Below, one piece after another: positions 20,489 to 31,053 of a stretch of 64,000 nt of DNA. The translations under genes and the position numbers were made by a program. The stretch's first letter is position 1. Every line of letters starts with the position of its first letter. The DNA comes from Cichorium intybus. Its lineage: Eukaryota > Streptophyta > Magnoliopsida > Asterales > Asteraceae. The stretch spans positions 69,094,894 to 69,158,893 of the forward strand of contig CM042010.1 of NCBI GenBank assembly GCA_023525715.1, in the 5' to 3' direction. Below the pieces are notes generated by a model that had not been told where the DNA came from, searched no databases, and worked only from the letters and a program-made list of their open reading frames with translations.

Positions 20489-23188
20489 CTAAAACGCCGA
20501 AAGGATCCTGCCACCCCATCTAATCTTCTACCTGGCTGCTTCTAGAAGGTCTTCAATTTCAACAATTTATATTAATAAACTCTTTTGTCAAAAGTGGCAT
20601 GCAATTTTTAATTCAAAAATTCAGGTATATATACACCCCAAAACATCTCATAAACCATACAAATAAATCACAAACCATTCCATAGAATTTGCTAAACACT
20701 TGAGAGTAAGTAGTGAGCGGAAGGAGGCTCAAAAGCCAAACGCAGTAGTTCTAGATCCCGTCGAACTGTCATAATGTAACCACAAACCTTTCTATAACTT
20801 AATTAGGTATTGTAAAATAATTTGTGTGTTAAGAAGTTGAATATTTAATAAGTATAACATATGTTATATTATACTCATTTCCAACAGTAGTAAACAAAAA
20901 CCTTAAAAACCTCGTTATTATAACAATTCGTAATTCCGAAAATAATACCAATTGATTTACTTACGAGGACGGTGACTAGGCCGATTACTTGGGATCTGAT
21001 TGTTGGATTTTCCTAAAGGCTATAATGTCGAAAGGATCCTGCCACCCCATCTAATCTTCTATGTGGCTGCTTCTAGAAGGTTTTCAATTTCAACAATTTA
21101 TATAAATAAACAGTTTTGTCAAAAGTGGCATGCAATTTTTAATTCAAGAATTCAAGTATAAATACTCCCCAAAACATCTAATAAACCACACAAATAAATC
21201 ATAAACAATTCCATAGAATTTGCTAAGCACTCGAGAGTAAGTAGTGAGCGGAAGGAGGCTCAAAAGCCAAACGCAGGAGTTCTAGATCCCGACGAACTGT
21301 CATAACGTAACCACAAACCTTTCCATAACTTAATTAGGTATTGTAAAATAATTTGTGTGTTAAGAAGTAGAATTTTTAATAAGTATAACATATGTTATAT
21401 TATACTCGTTTCCAACAATAGTAAACAAAAACCTTAAAAACGTCGTTATTATAACAATTCGTAATTCCGAAAATAATACCGATTGATTTTACTTACGAGG
21501 ACGGTGACTAGGCCGATTACTTGGGATCTAGTTGTTGGATTTTCCTAAAGGCTAAAATGCCGAAAGTATCCTGCCACCCCATCTAATCTTCTACCTGGCT
21601 GCTTCTACAAGGTCTTCAATTTCAATAATTTATATTAATAAACTCTTTTGTCAAAAGTGGCATGCAGTTTTTAATTCAAGAATTCAAGTATAAATACCCC
21701 CCAAAACATCTCATAAACCACACAAATAAATCACAACCCATTCCATAGAATTTGCTAAGCATTTGAGAGTAAGTAGTGAGCGGAAGGAGGCTCAAAAGCC
21801 AAACACAGGAGTTCTAGATACCGACGAACTGTCATAAGGTAACCACAAACCTTTCTATAACTTAATTAGGTACTGTAAAATAATTTGTGTGTTAAGTGGA
21901 ATATTTAATATGTATAATATATGTTATATTATACTCATTTCCAACAATAGTAAACAAAAACCTTAAAAACGTCGTTATTATAACAATTCATAATTCCGAA
22001 AATAATACCGATTGATTTACTTACGAGGACGGTGACTAGGCCGATTACTTGGGATCTGGTTGTTGGATTTTCCTAAAGGCTAAAATGCCTAAAGGATCCT
22101 GCCACCCCATCTAATCTTCTACCTGGTTGTTTCTAGAAGGTCTTCAATTTCAACAATTTATATTAATTAATAAACTCTTTTGTCAAAAGTGGCATGCAAT
22201 TTTTAATTCAAAAATTCACGTATAAATACCCCCAAAACATCTCATAAACAACACAAATAAATCACAAACCATTCCATAGAATTTGCTAAGCACTTGAGAG
22301 TAAGTAGTGAGCGCAAGGAGGCTCAAAAGCCAAACGCCGGAGTTCTAGATCCCGACGAACTGTCATAAGGTAACCACAAACCTTTCTATAACTAAAATAG
22401 GTATTGTAAAATAATTTGTGTGTTAAGAAGTTGAATATTTAATAAGTATAACATATGTTATATTATACTCATTTGCAACAGTAGTAAACAAAAACCTTAA
22501 AAACGTCATTATAATAACAATTCGTAATTCCGAAAATAATACCGATTGATTTACTTACGAGGACGGTGACTAGGTCGATTACTTGGGATCTGATTGTTGG
22601 ATTTTCCTAAAGGCTATAATGTCGAAAGGATCCTGCCGCTCCATCTAATCTTCTACCTGGCTGCTTCTAGAAGGTTTTCAATTTCAACAATTTATATTAA
22701 TAAACTGTTTTGTCAAAAGTGGCATGCAATTTTTAATTCAAGAATTCAAGTATAAATACCCCCAAAACATCTAATTAACCACACAAATAAATCATAAACC
22801 ATTCCATAGAATTTGCTAAGCATTTGAGAGTAAGTAGTGAGCGGAAGGAGGCTCAAAAGCCAAACGCACGAGTTCTAGATCCCGACGAACTGTCATAAGG
22901 TAACCACAAACTTTTCTATAACTTAATTAGGTATTGTAAAATAATTTGTGTGTTAAGAAGTAGAATATTTAATAAGTATAACATATGTTATATTATACTC
23001 ATTTCTAACAATAGTAAACAAAAACCTTAAAAACGTCGTTATTATAACAATTCGTAATTCCGAAAATAATACCGATTGATTTACTTACGAGGACGGTGAC
23101 TTGGCCGATTACTTGGGATCTGATTGTTGAATTTTCCTAAAGGCTATAATGCCGAAAGGATCCTGCCACCCCATCTAATCTTCTACCT
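20489..23188 (+). repeat. ~530-bp satellite array, right part (about 5 monomers)
   Basis: The array resumes exactly after the G1 TSD: the cut monomer (12313-12435 plus 20494-20901) totals 531 bp. Further monomers start at 20902, 21433, 21962, 22496 and 23026. The last is truncated at ATCTTCTACCTG, where unrelated LTR sequence begins. Confidence 0.95.
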
Positions 23189-23977
23189 GACCGTTCTTAC
23201 TTGATAAATCATGGAGCATCATGTTGGAATTATTGAAGGGTTTAATGACGCGAGTATAATATAGTTAAGGATTAAGAAATGATAGATTTAATATTATGTT
23301 AACAATTAAGGTTGAAAAGGAATACAAAGCAGAGAAAGGTAAACACTATACTTAACTACAATTAGGTGAGTCTTCTCACTATACTATAGGTGATATTGCA
23401 TGTGTAGGAAGGAAGATAGGTTAGACTAAGGTAGTCTTACCTGTTATGATAATTGTATGAATTATTGCTATGATAATGATTGTTTGTGGACCGAGCGGGA
23501 ACAGCCCGCGAGCCAATAGGAAGAACGGGAATAGCCTACGAGTGGTTAGACGGAACGGGAAAAGTCTGCGAGCGATAAGACGGAACGGGAACTGCTCGTG
23601 AGTCTTCAGGCAGAACAGGGATAGCCTGCGAGTCTCACAGACATATGAATGGTTATTATGTGTTGTATGTTATGTGATGGATCGTATGGTATGTTGAAGA
23701 ACTCACTAAGCTTTGTGCTTACCCCGTTGATATTTAACATTTTCAGATAATGGCAAAGACAGAGGGAAGGCTCCAACCTGACGCACCGCATTCCCTACTT
23801 TCAAGACTTCCGCTACTTTATAAATAATTTATGTGAAAAATTAAAGACTTGGGTTTCTATATGAATTTTGCTAAAATCAATACTATGACTGATTTCTTTG
23901 TTTGTAAAATATTCATTTATAAATCAATATTTGGTTTGCAAAATGAAAAATTTGGTTTGAAAATCTGGGGCGTTACA
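23189..23977 (+). mobile_element. Gypsy LTR fragment G4, 5'-truncated
   Basis: Ends AAAATCTGGGGCGTTACA, followed by AGTTGG, the same layout that joins LTR and PBS in G1 (CGTTACAAATTGG), so this was a 5' LTR on the plus strand. It contains ACTCACTAAGCTTTGTGCTTACCC near 23702, as in G1. About four imperfect copies of a GGAACGGGAAYAGYCYGCGAG unit lie at 23495-23635. The 5' part is missing at the satellite junction, and nothing internal to G4 follows. Confidence 0.75.
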
Positions 23978-23986
23978 AGTTGGACA

Positions 23987-24018
23987 TGTAACGCCCCAGA
24001 TTTTCAAGACAATTTTTT
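23987..24018. other. Gypsy LTR terminus, inverted relative to G4 end
   Basis: TGTAACGCCCCAGATTTTC is the exact reverse complement of the last 19 bases of G4, nine bases away. It is either the first bases of another LTR of the same family (LTR ends are inverted repeats) or an inverted copy. It ends where copia-type LTR sequence begins. Confidence 0.55.
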
Positions 24019-24423
24019 TGTGGAAACCCAACGAGTAATCAATCCGAAACACAATATGAATCAAGAACAAGAAAAAGAACGGATTAATCTTCAATGCACA
24101 CTTTGTATTAATCGAAAGTCGGGTACATAAGATCTTGATCGATGAACAACAAATTTCTCTCTCTATCCCACTGTTCCCAATATCGATCCCTAGACAATGA
24201 CGGCTACAACTTGACTTTTATACCTATTGCTAAACCCTATGCCCATCAACACTAAGCCCATCGAAATCTCTAAGCCCAGCCCACTGAAATCACCCTGATT
24301 TTTGCATGACCACCGGGAACCAGGGGGTTTTCGGCCACTGACCAAAAACTCCACAACAGCCCAATAATTTCCATTTTAGCCCTTTTAAATGTAAAGATTA
24401 AACCACTAAAATAAGTCCTAACA
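24019..24423 (-). repeat. Copia (Sirevirus-type) LTR remnant
   Basis: Resembles the LTR at 42509-42887 along its length: TTGTATTRATC, a CTCTCTCT run, AGCCCAT words and the closing AAGATTAAACCA.ACTAAAATAA.TCCTAACA. No element body adjoins it and no matching TSD was found, so it may be a solo LTR or a truncated end. The left limit is uncertain. Confidence 0.6.
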
Positions 24424-25922
24424 AAACTATACCTATTATAGTTTATTTTAACTGTTCCGTTGTACATACGTATACACACATACATATAAGTTAACTTGTC
24501 CAGATGTTCTTAAAACATCTTTTAAAGATAATTACCACAAAAATGGTGTAATAACTTAGTTATAACCATTTTTGCTAGAAAAGTCATATTCCTAGTTTTA
24601 TTTTTGTGACTTTTCCTTAGAACTTCTAACATGTTTATGTTCATAGTTTTCATAGATGTGTATTTTTACTAAAACAAATCACATAATAATGTTCATAATA
24701 CTTGGATCTCACATTATTTCAACTAGAAAACATTTTTACACAAAAAGAAGTTAAAAACATGTGTAAATACTCATTTTTATGGTGTAATATTGTATTCTCC
24801 CGCTAAAAACTTGAATAAAGATGAAAAAGAGGAGTATGAACTCACCCTTGAAGCGTGATATAACAAAAAACGAGCTTGGTATTGAGTTGGGCTTGAACAA
24901 CATTCCGAAATAACGACGTTTTTAACGGAAACCGGTGGTCAACAGCGGCGAACGGTGGCCGGAGGTGGTGGAGGATGGTGGGCGAAAGTGATGTGAGGTG
25001 GTGGTTTGGCCAATTTTGGAGAGAAGAAGGAGAATTTGGGAGCTTTCTTGTGTTCAAATGAGATGAGATACATCACATTTAAGAGTTTTGAGAATCATGG
25101 TGCATTTCTTTGTTTATTAATAAATCTTTTTAGGCATAATGGCTAGATTGAGAATAGTGATGTGAAGATGTTGGTGTGATGGGTGGGGGATATTGCTGCC
25201 GATTTGGGAGGGGGGGTGGGATGGGGTGTGGTCTTTTATAAAATATACACTATTGTTTATAAAATTGAGTGTTTTTATAAACGCAGTAATACGTTTTGCG
25301 TATTTTTATATGTTTTCGGAGATAATATTTTATAAATCAATATTATGTATAAAAATATTAGTAAACATCAATTTGGATTGATTCGTAACTCGTTGGACGA
25401 AGATATACGTGTTTAAGCGCGGTATTCTTCCTAATACGCGATATTTGACATTTTACCGGAATATAAATTTGGCTATGAAATTAAATACTAGACAATATTA
25501 CGCTTCATAATATGTGTTTCGTTGTCTCATTTTTGATGCTTAAGGCACCACGTTTTGTATTTTAGGGTCCAAACCCTGTGTATGTTCATTGTTTCCAGCG
25601 ATTAATTATTGTAACTTTCACATGCGAACTCCGTTTTCGATATTCTATATGTCTATGGATTCGCGTTCATGAATACATCGTATTATGAATATTGTTAATA
25701 CCAAAATAATATTTGTGTGATTATCAAATTTTTATGCTACTGTAGTTTATTATCCGTATTTACAGCGTTTACCCGATAATTTATCTGAATTAGCGTATGT
25801 AGTATTATAATATCCAATAATACATTGTAAAGGCTATGAAAATTACATTTTGACATATTGACCTAATGTACACTTCGGTTGACTTAGGTTGACTTTTGTT
25901 GACCAAATTTATAGTTGTCACA
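24424..25922 (-). repeat. G2 3' LTR, outer part missing
   Basis: About 1.5 kb matching 32016-33539, including ATTTAGGTTGACTTTTGTTGACC near the element-proximal end and the closing GTTGTCACA. It carries only seven G's in the tract (25211-25217) that is expanded to 22 in the other LTR. Small open frames here (e.g. 24842-25057 minus) recur in the partner LTR and look fortuitous. Confidence 0.88.
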
Positions 25923-25937
25923 TCATCTACCCCGTAG
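25923..25937 (-). other. G2 polypurine tract
   Basis: On the minus strand CTACGGGGTAGATGA directly precedes the LTR start TGTGACAAC. It is only moderately purine-rich. Confidence 0.6.
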
Positions 25938-25977
25938 AAGGAATTTCATCCCGAAATTTAGCACTTTGTGTAGGCTC

Positions 25978-26244
25978 TCAAGAGTTTAAGAAGAGATGTG
26001 GGTATTTCTGTTTCATTTGGTCCTCACGTTCCCAAGTAAATTCAGGTCCACGCTTGGCGCTCCAGCGGACCTTTAATATTGGTATGCGGCTTTGCTTCGT
26101 TCTCTTGACTTCTCTATCCATGATTTCCACATGTTCTTCGACTAAATAGAGATTCTCGTTTACTTCAATCTCGTCTAATAGAATTACGAGGGTCTCATCA
26201 GACAGGCACTTCTTCAGATTGGACACATGGAAACTGGGGTGCAT
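25978..26244 (-). pseudogene. pol: G2 chromodomain-like C-terminus
   Basis: An 88-codon stretch beginning MHPSFHVSNLKKCLSDE, the link to the chromodomain. It continues with DREVKRTKQSRIPILKVRWS and GPEFTWEREDQMKQKYPHLF, matching chromovirus integrase tails. It stops 55 bases short of the LTR. It is the end of pol rather than an independent gene. Confidence 0.85.
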
Positions 26245-27240
26245 ATTGCTGTGTTCCGGTGGTAACCAAAGTCTTTAGGCTACCGGGCCAATCCTGGCAA
26301 GGATCTCAAATGGCCCAATGTACCTTGGATTTTGTTTACCACGCTTTCCAAAGCGTATCATCCCCTTCCATGGTAAGACCTTCAACAATACGCGATCGCC
26401 AACCTGGAATTCCAAGGGCTTGCGTCGTTTATCTACATAACTCTTTTGTCGGTCTCGAGATTCTTTTAGCCGTTCATGGATCTAAACGATTTTATCTTAT
26501 GTTTCTCGTATGATCTCAGGACCGGTGAGAGTGCTGTTAGGAACTTGCCCTCTAGCTAACTGAGTGTCACCTACCTCAGCCCAGCACAGAGGAGATCTGC
26601 ACTTAGGGCCGTAGAAGGTTTCAAATGGAGCAACTTTAATGCTCGTGTGATAGCTATTATTGTATGAGAACTCGATGAGCGGTAAGTGGGTGTCCCAAGC
26701 TTTACCGAAGTCTATCATAGAAGCTCTCAATATGTCTTCCAGCGTTTGAATTATTCTCTCGCTTTGCCCGTCGGTTTGTGGATGGTAAGTTTTACTCGTG
26801 TCGAGCCTGGTACCCAAGGTCTTTTTCAAAGATTGCCAAAAAACGTGACGTAAATCGACTATCCCTATCTGAGATAATGGATATTGTCGCACCAAGCAAT
26901 TGTACAATCTCTTTGATGTACGTCCTTGTCAGTTTCTCCATTTTGTCTATCTCTTTGATTGGTAGGAAATGTGCGGACTTGGTTAACCTATCGACAATTA
27001 CCCATACGGTGTCTAGTCCACCAGTTGTCTTGGGCAATTTGGTTATGAAGTCCATGGTTATCCGCTCCCATTTCCACTCGGGTATCTCTGGTTGTTGTAA
27101 TAAACCTGAGGGCTTTTGATACTCTACCTTGACCTTGGTGCAAGTCAGACACTACCCACATAAGTAGCAATCCCTGCTTTCATGTTTGGCCACCAATATA
27201 GTTTCTTGAGTTCTAGATACATCTTATCCGACCGGGATGA
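26245..27240 (-). pseudogene. pol: G2 integrase, frameshifted
   Basis: The zinc-binding end is blurred by frameshifts (27060-27240), with one knuckle cysteine unclear. Core motifs are readable in two frames: MDFITKLPKT and VDRLTKSAHFLPIK (27055-26930), ISDRDSRFTSRF (about 26880-26840), then, after a shift near 26800, HPQTDGQSERIIQTLEDIL (26790-26730). D, D and E are all visible, but not in one frame. A stop lies just after EIIRET at 26497. Confidence 0.85.
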
Positions 27241-27427
27241 AGGAAGTATCTGGTTTTATGAGTCTCGTCCGTGATAACGTCTCTATATCCGCCGAATCTT
27301 TGTTTCCAGATTCGGTTCATGAGATAACGAGCTCTGTCATCCTTGACCTCAAGGTTTTTATACATTCCTCATAAGGCTTCACTTGCGATATTCTCAGGTT
27401 TGAAGGCTTCGAGTTGCGCCTCCATGA

Positions 27428-28522
27428 TCAGAGTGACAGATGTGAATGGATCCTCATTGTCAATGATTTTACTCGACAGCCCGAGTACTCTTTTCGACTT
27501 AGGGCATCTGCTACCACATTGGCCTTCCCCAGATGATAACGAATTTCACATTCGTAATCACTTAGTAGCTCTACCCATTGTCGTTGTCTCATGTTGAGCT
27601 CATTTTGATTGAGAATGTGCTGGAGACTCTTGTGGTCAGTGAAGATCGTACACTTAGTACCATAAAGGTAGTGTCTCCAGATCTTCAATGCAAATACTAC
27701 TGCCCCTAACTCGAGGTCATGTGTGGTGTAGTTAACCTCATGGGTTTTAAGTTGTCTTGAAGCATAGGCAATGACCTTTCCCCGTTGTATGATTACACAA
27801 CCTAAACCCTGATTGGATGCATTGTTGTAGACCACAAAGTCTTCCGTTCCCTCCGGGAGGGACAAAATCGGAGCACTGCATAAAGCTTGCTTTAGGGTCT
27901 GGAAAGCAGTGTCTTGTTTATCCTCCTAGTTTAAGGTTACTCCTTTCTATGTCAGGGCAGTAAGTGGCTTTGTGATTTTGGAAAAATTTTGTATGAATCT
28001 TCGATAATAGCCAGCGAGGCCCAAAAACTGGCGGATTTCCGTCGGTGTTCTCGGTGCTTCCTAGTTTTCGATTACTTTGATTTTGGAGGGATCCACATGT
28101 ATCCCTTCCTTGCTTACCACGGGCCCTAGAAAGTCCATCTTTCGAGTCCAAAATCCACTTTTTGAAAACTTTGCATACAACATTTCCGCCCTTAGTGTCT
28201 CCAAAACTTGTCGTAGATGTTAACTATGCTCCTCCTTACTTCGCGAATAGATTAGTATTTCATCGATGAACACTATCATGAATTTATCTAAGTAAGGTCG
28301 GCATACGCGGTTCATTAGGTCAATGAATACCGCGGGTGCATTAGTCAATCCGAAGGGTATCACAACGAACTCGTAGTGACCATAACGAGTCTTAAATGTC
28401 GTCTTAGGAACATCTTCCTCCTGGACTCTGAGCTGCCGGTACCCCGACCTTAGATTGATTTTTGAGAAGTAACGTGGCCCTTGGAGTTGGTCAAATAGGT
28501 CGTCAATTCGGGGTAGTGGATA
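27428..28522 (-). pseudogene. pol: G2 RT second half and RNase H
   Basis: Continues from a TGA replacing the Arg codon before YPLPRID. The RT catalytic box reads FIDE instead of FIDD: the second aspartate codon is GAA at 28259-28261. Stops follow near 28220 and 28070. RNase H (27865-27428) is open and long, with HDLELGAVVFALK, TDHKSL and NVVADALSRK, but its first catalytic motif reads YNNAS instead of YCDAS. Polymerase and RNase H would both be inactive, apart from the frame breaks. Confidence 0.85.
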
Positions 28523-29400
28523 TCAGTTCTTGATGGTGAGTTTGTTCAACTCCCGATAGTCAATGCATATACGGAATGATCCATCTTTCATCTTTACGAA
28601 CAAGACCGCTGCTCCCCAAGGTGAGAAGCTCGGCCTGATGAACCCTTTACTTAGTAGTTCGTTCAGTTGAATGGACAATTCCTGCATTTCTGCTGGCGCT
28701 AACCGATATGGTAATTTTGCTACGGGGGTGGCTCCAGGGATCAAGTCGATTCTGAATTCGACTTGTCGTGCGGGTGGTACTCCCGGAAGGTCGTCTGGGA
28801 ATACATTGGGAAAATTACAGACTTTAGGAATCTCCTTGATACTTTTTACTTCTTTCTTCTCATCAACGACGTGGTCTAGAAATGCATGGTATCTTTTGTG
28901 TAGGTACTTTTGGGCCTTAATGCAACTGACGATTCGGAGGTTTGTGCTGGGTTTATCGTCATAGACGACAAGGGTCTTGCTATTCGGTAAGTGAATTCGG
29001 ACGACCCTTTCGTAGCACATGATATCGGCATGGTGAGGAATTACCCAATCCATACCAACGATCACATCAAAGCTTCCTATTCTAACAGGCATCAGGTCGA
29101 TTTGGAAGGAGTGATCGTTTATAGTCAGGGTGCATCCTACGTATATGTCGTTGGTACTTTCTATTTTGCCATTAGCCATTTCTACTGTGACTGTTTCGTT
29201 AAGTGGTTGGGGTTTTTGTTTTAGTAAATATTTAAACTTGTGGCTTACGAAACTCCTCTCCGCACCGCTATCGAATATTATGCATGCATATGAGTTATTA
29301 AGGAGAAACGTACCGGTAACCACAGTGGGGTCCTCCACTTCTTTCGCACGTCCCATTGCTAAAACTCTTCCCATGCCCCCAATATTCTTGTTTTTCGCTT
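28523..29400 (-). pseudogene. pol: G2 protease and RT first half
   Basis: Open stretch through VVTGTFLLNN, protease motif FDSGAERSFVS (about 29270-29240), VIVGMDW, the linker NVFPDDLPGVPPARQ and RT start MKDGSFRICIDYRELN. It ends at a TGA in KN*YPLPRID, a likely CGA-to-TGA change. Unlike G1, the VVTGTF motif is uninterrupted. Confidence 0.88.
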
Positions 29401-30508
29401 TCGGGCACTCCCTCTTGTAATGCCCTATTTCTCCACTTCCATAACGTGCTTGGTTCACCCCAGCATTAGAGGCTTGGGTGGCCTGTGGAGCTGGCACCCT
29501 GCAGAAGAGAGAAGTATAGCCCTTTCTGCCATAATTCGTGCAGTGCATTTCCTTGCAAGCTCAATTGTGGTGGAAATTGCACTTGTTTAATTTAGGCAGA
29601 GCCCCAATATATTACTTCGTCGTTGCTGCGGCAGCAGGGACAGTGGCGGCATGGACTGCCACAATTTGTTGTCTTTTGGCACTTTCTTGGTTTGGTTGGC
29701 CCTTTCCCCTGTTCCAGGGCTTTCACTTGTGGTCTCTGCCCCTTGGTTGATCAGTTTCAAGTGTCAAAGTGCCCTGGCGGACTCTATGGTCGACCAGTCT
29801 TTGTGCCAAACGCTTGGCACTGTCATAGGTGGCTGGGTTTGCAGCTTCAACATTTCCTTAAATTTAGGGGGATAGTCCCCAAATATAACATTCCACCTTC
29901 TTTGATTTCGGCGTGACCATTGAGGGACACAGAACCGCTAGGTCGTTAAACCTGTTAGTATAGGTGGCTACATTAGAATCCTTCATCATGAGATTCCACA
30001 GTTCTTGCTCTAATTTTTGAACCTTGCCCCTAGGGCAGTACTCTTACAACATCATGGCTTTTAAATCCTCCCAACTCATAGAGTTGGCCACGGCGAGCAT
30101 TAGGGTCTTAACATGGCCATTACACAAAGACAAGGCTGCTTCGGAGAAAGTACAGGCAGCGTATTTGACCTTAAATTCTTCGGGGCATGCAGAAATGTCA
30201 AATACTGATTTCGTTTTCTCGAACCATCTTGTCAGGGCGATGGCACCACCGTCACCACGAAATGCCATGGGCTTGCAGTTCGCGAAGTCTTTGTAGGTGC
30301 ACATTCGCTGGTGTCCTTGGGATTCACCATTAGTGGAACTGTTGGTACCGTTCCCGTGTCCGTTTCCATTACCGTTTCCACCAATTGTTCTAATGTTTGC
30401 CATGGCGGCTGCCACAGCGGCTTGGAATGTAGCGGTGTCCATCAGTGGAGTCACTGGTGGATCTGTTGATGGTGTGCCAGTACGTCGGTTACTTCAGCGG
30501 GGTGGCAT
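29401..30508 (-). pseudogene. gag: G2 gag
   Basis: The likely start at 30508 is followed within a few codons by TGA (again CGA-like). A clear 136-codon stretch (30454-30044) has a Gly/Asn-rich segment and the gag motifs CTYKDFANCKPMAF and TRWFEKTKSVF. The middle is frameshifted. Two zinc knuckles at 29545-29430 have each lost residues: the first keeps only its outer cysteines and lacks the histidine, the second keeps H and the last C. It is not functional as nucleocapsid. Confidence 0.8.
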
Positions 30509-31041
30509 TCTTTTGCCATTGGGATTAAAGATGGAATGATGGTAAGTTTTCGATAATCGTTATAGGGTTTTAGTGATGGAATCCCGCCATGTCGACTGTG
30601 CAAGGATAGGGGTATGAGAGACACATAAGGAGTCTAGATGTATGGTTTTATAGTATCACAAAATACTCCTATAGTATTTTAGCTTTATGTTTGGTTTTAG
30701 AGTTTCTTTGTATATGGTTATTGGTAAGTTTAGACTTGTTGTTCACTACAACTATTCCTAAGCACATGTTAGTTACATCTTGGACCAATTTAGTTGATCA
30801 GGCCCTATCTATCCTAGATATGATTACATAACCTAGGCCTATTCGTAGTGTTGAACTCATCTTATTACTTTTGTATTGTTCTGGTTATGACCTTGTTCTA
30901 GTATGTATGTACTTGTACTTATACGTTATAAAAATATCATTGTATTTTTAAAGTACGAAATGTTTTAAAGAGTTTTAGTCCCATTGTATTTGTAGTTGTG
31001 TATCTTATATGGATTGATATACTTAGTTCACTACAAACAAT
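30509..31041 (-). other. G2 leader between PBS and gag
   Basis: About 530 bases of AT-rich sequence with no long frame and no recognisable signal other than its position between the primer binding site and gag. Confidence 0.6.
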
Positions 31042-31053
31042 GCTCTGATACCA
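31042..31053 (-). other. G2 primer binding site (tRNA-iMet)
   Basis: GCTCTGATACCA on the plus strand, i.e. TGGTATCAGAGC on the element's strand. It abuts TGGACTCG, taken as the LTR edge. Confidence 0.85.

Noticed and set aside
24842..25057. Minus-strand frame sharing TSLFRNVVQAQ with one at 32437-32637
   Set aside because: Both lie in the two LTRs of G2. The shared peptide reflects LTR duplication, and the frames differ in start and end.
29538..29916. Trp/Leu-rich plus-strand frames resembling membrane proteins
   Set aside because: Antisense to the G2 gag middle region; no independent support.
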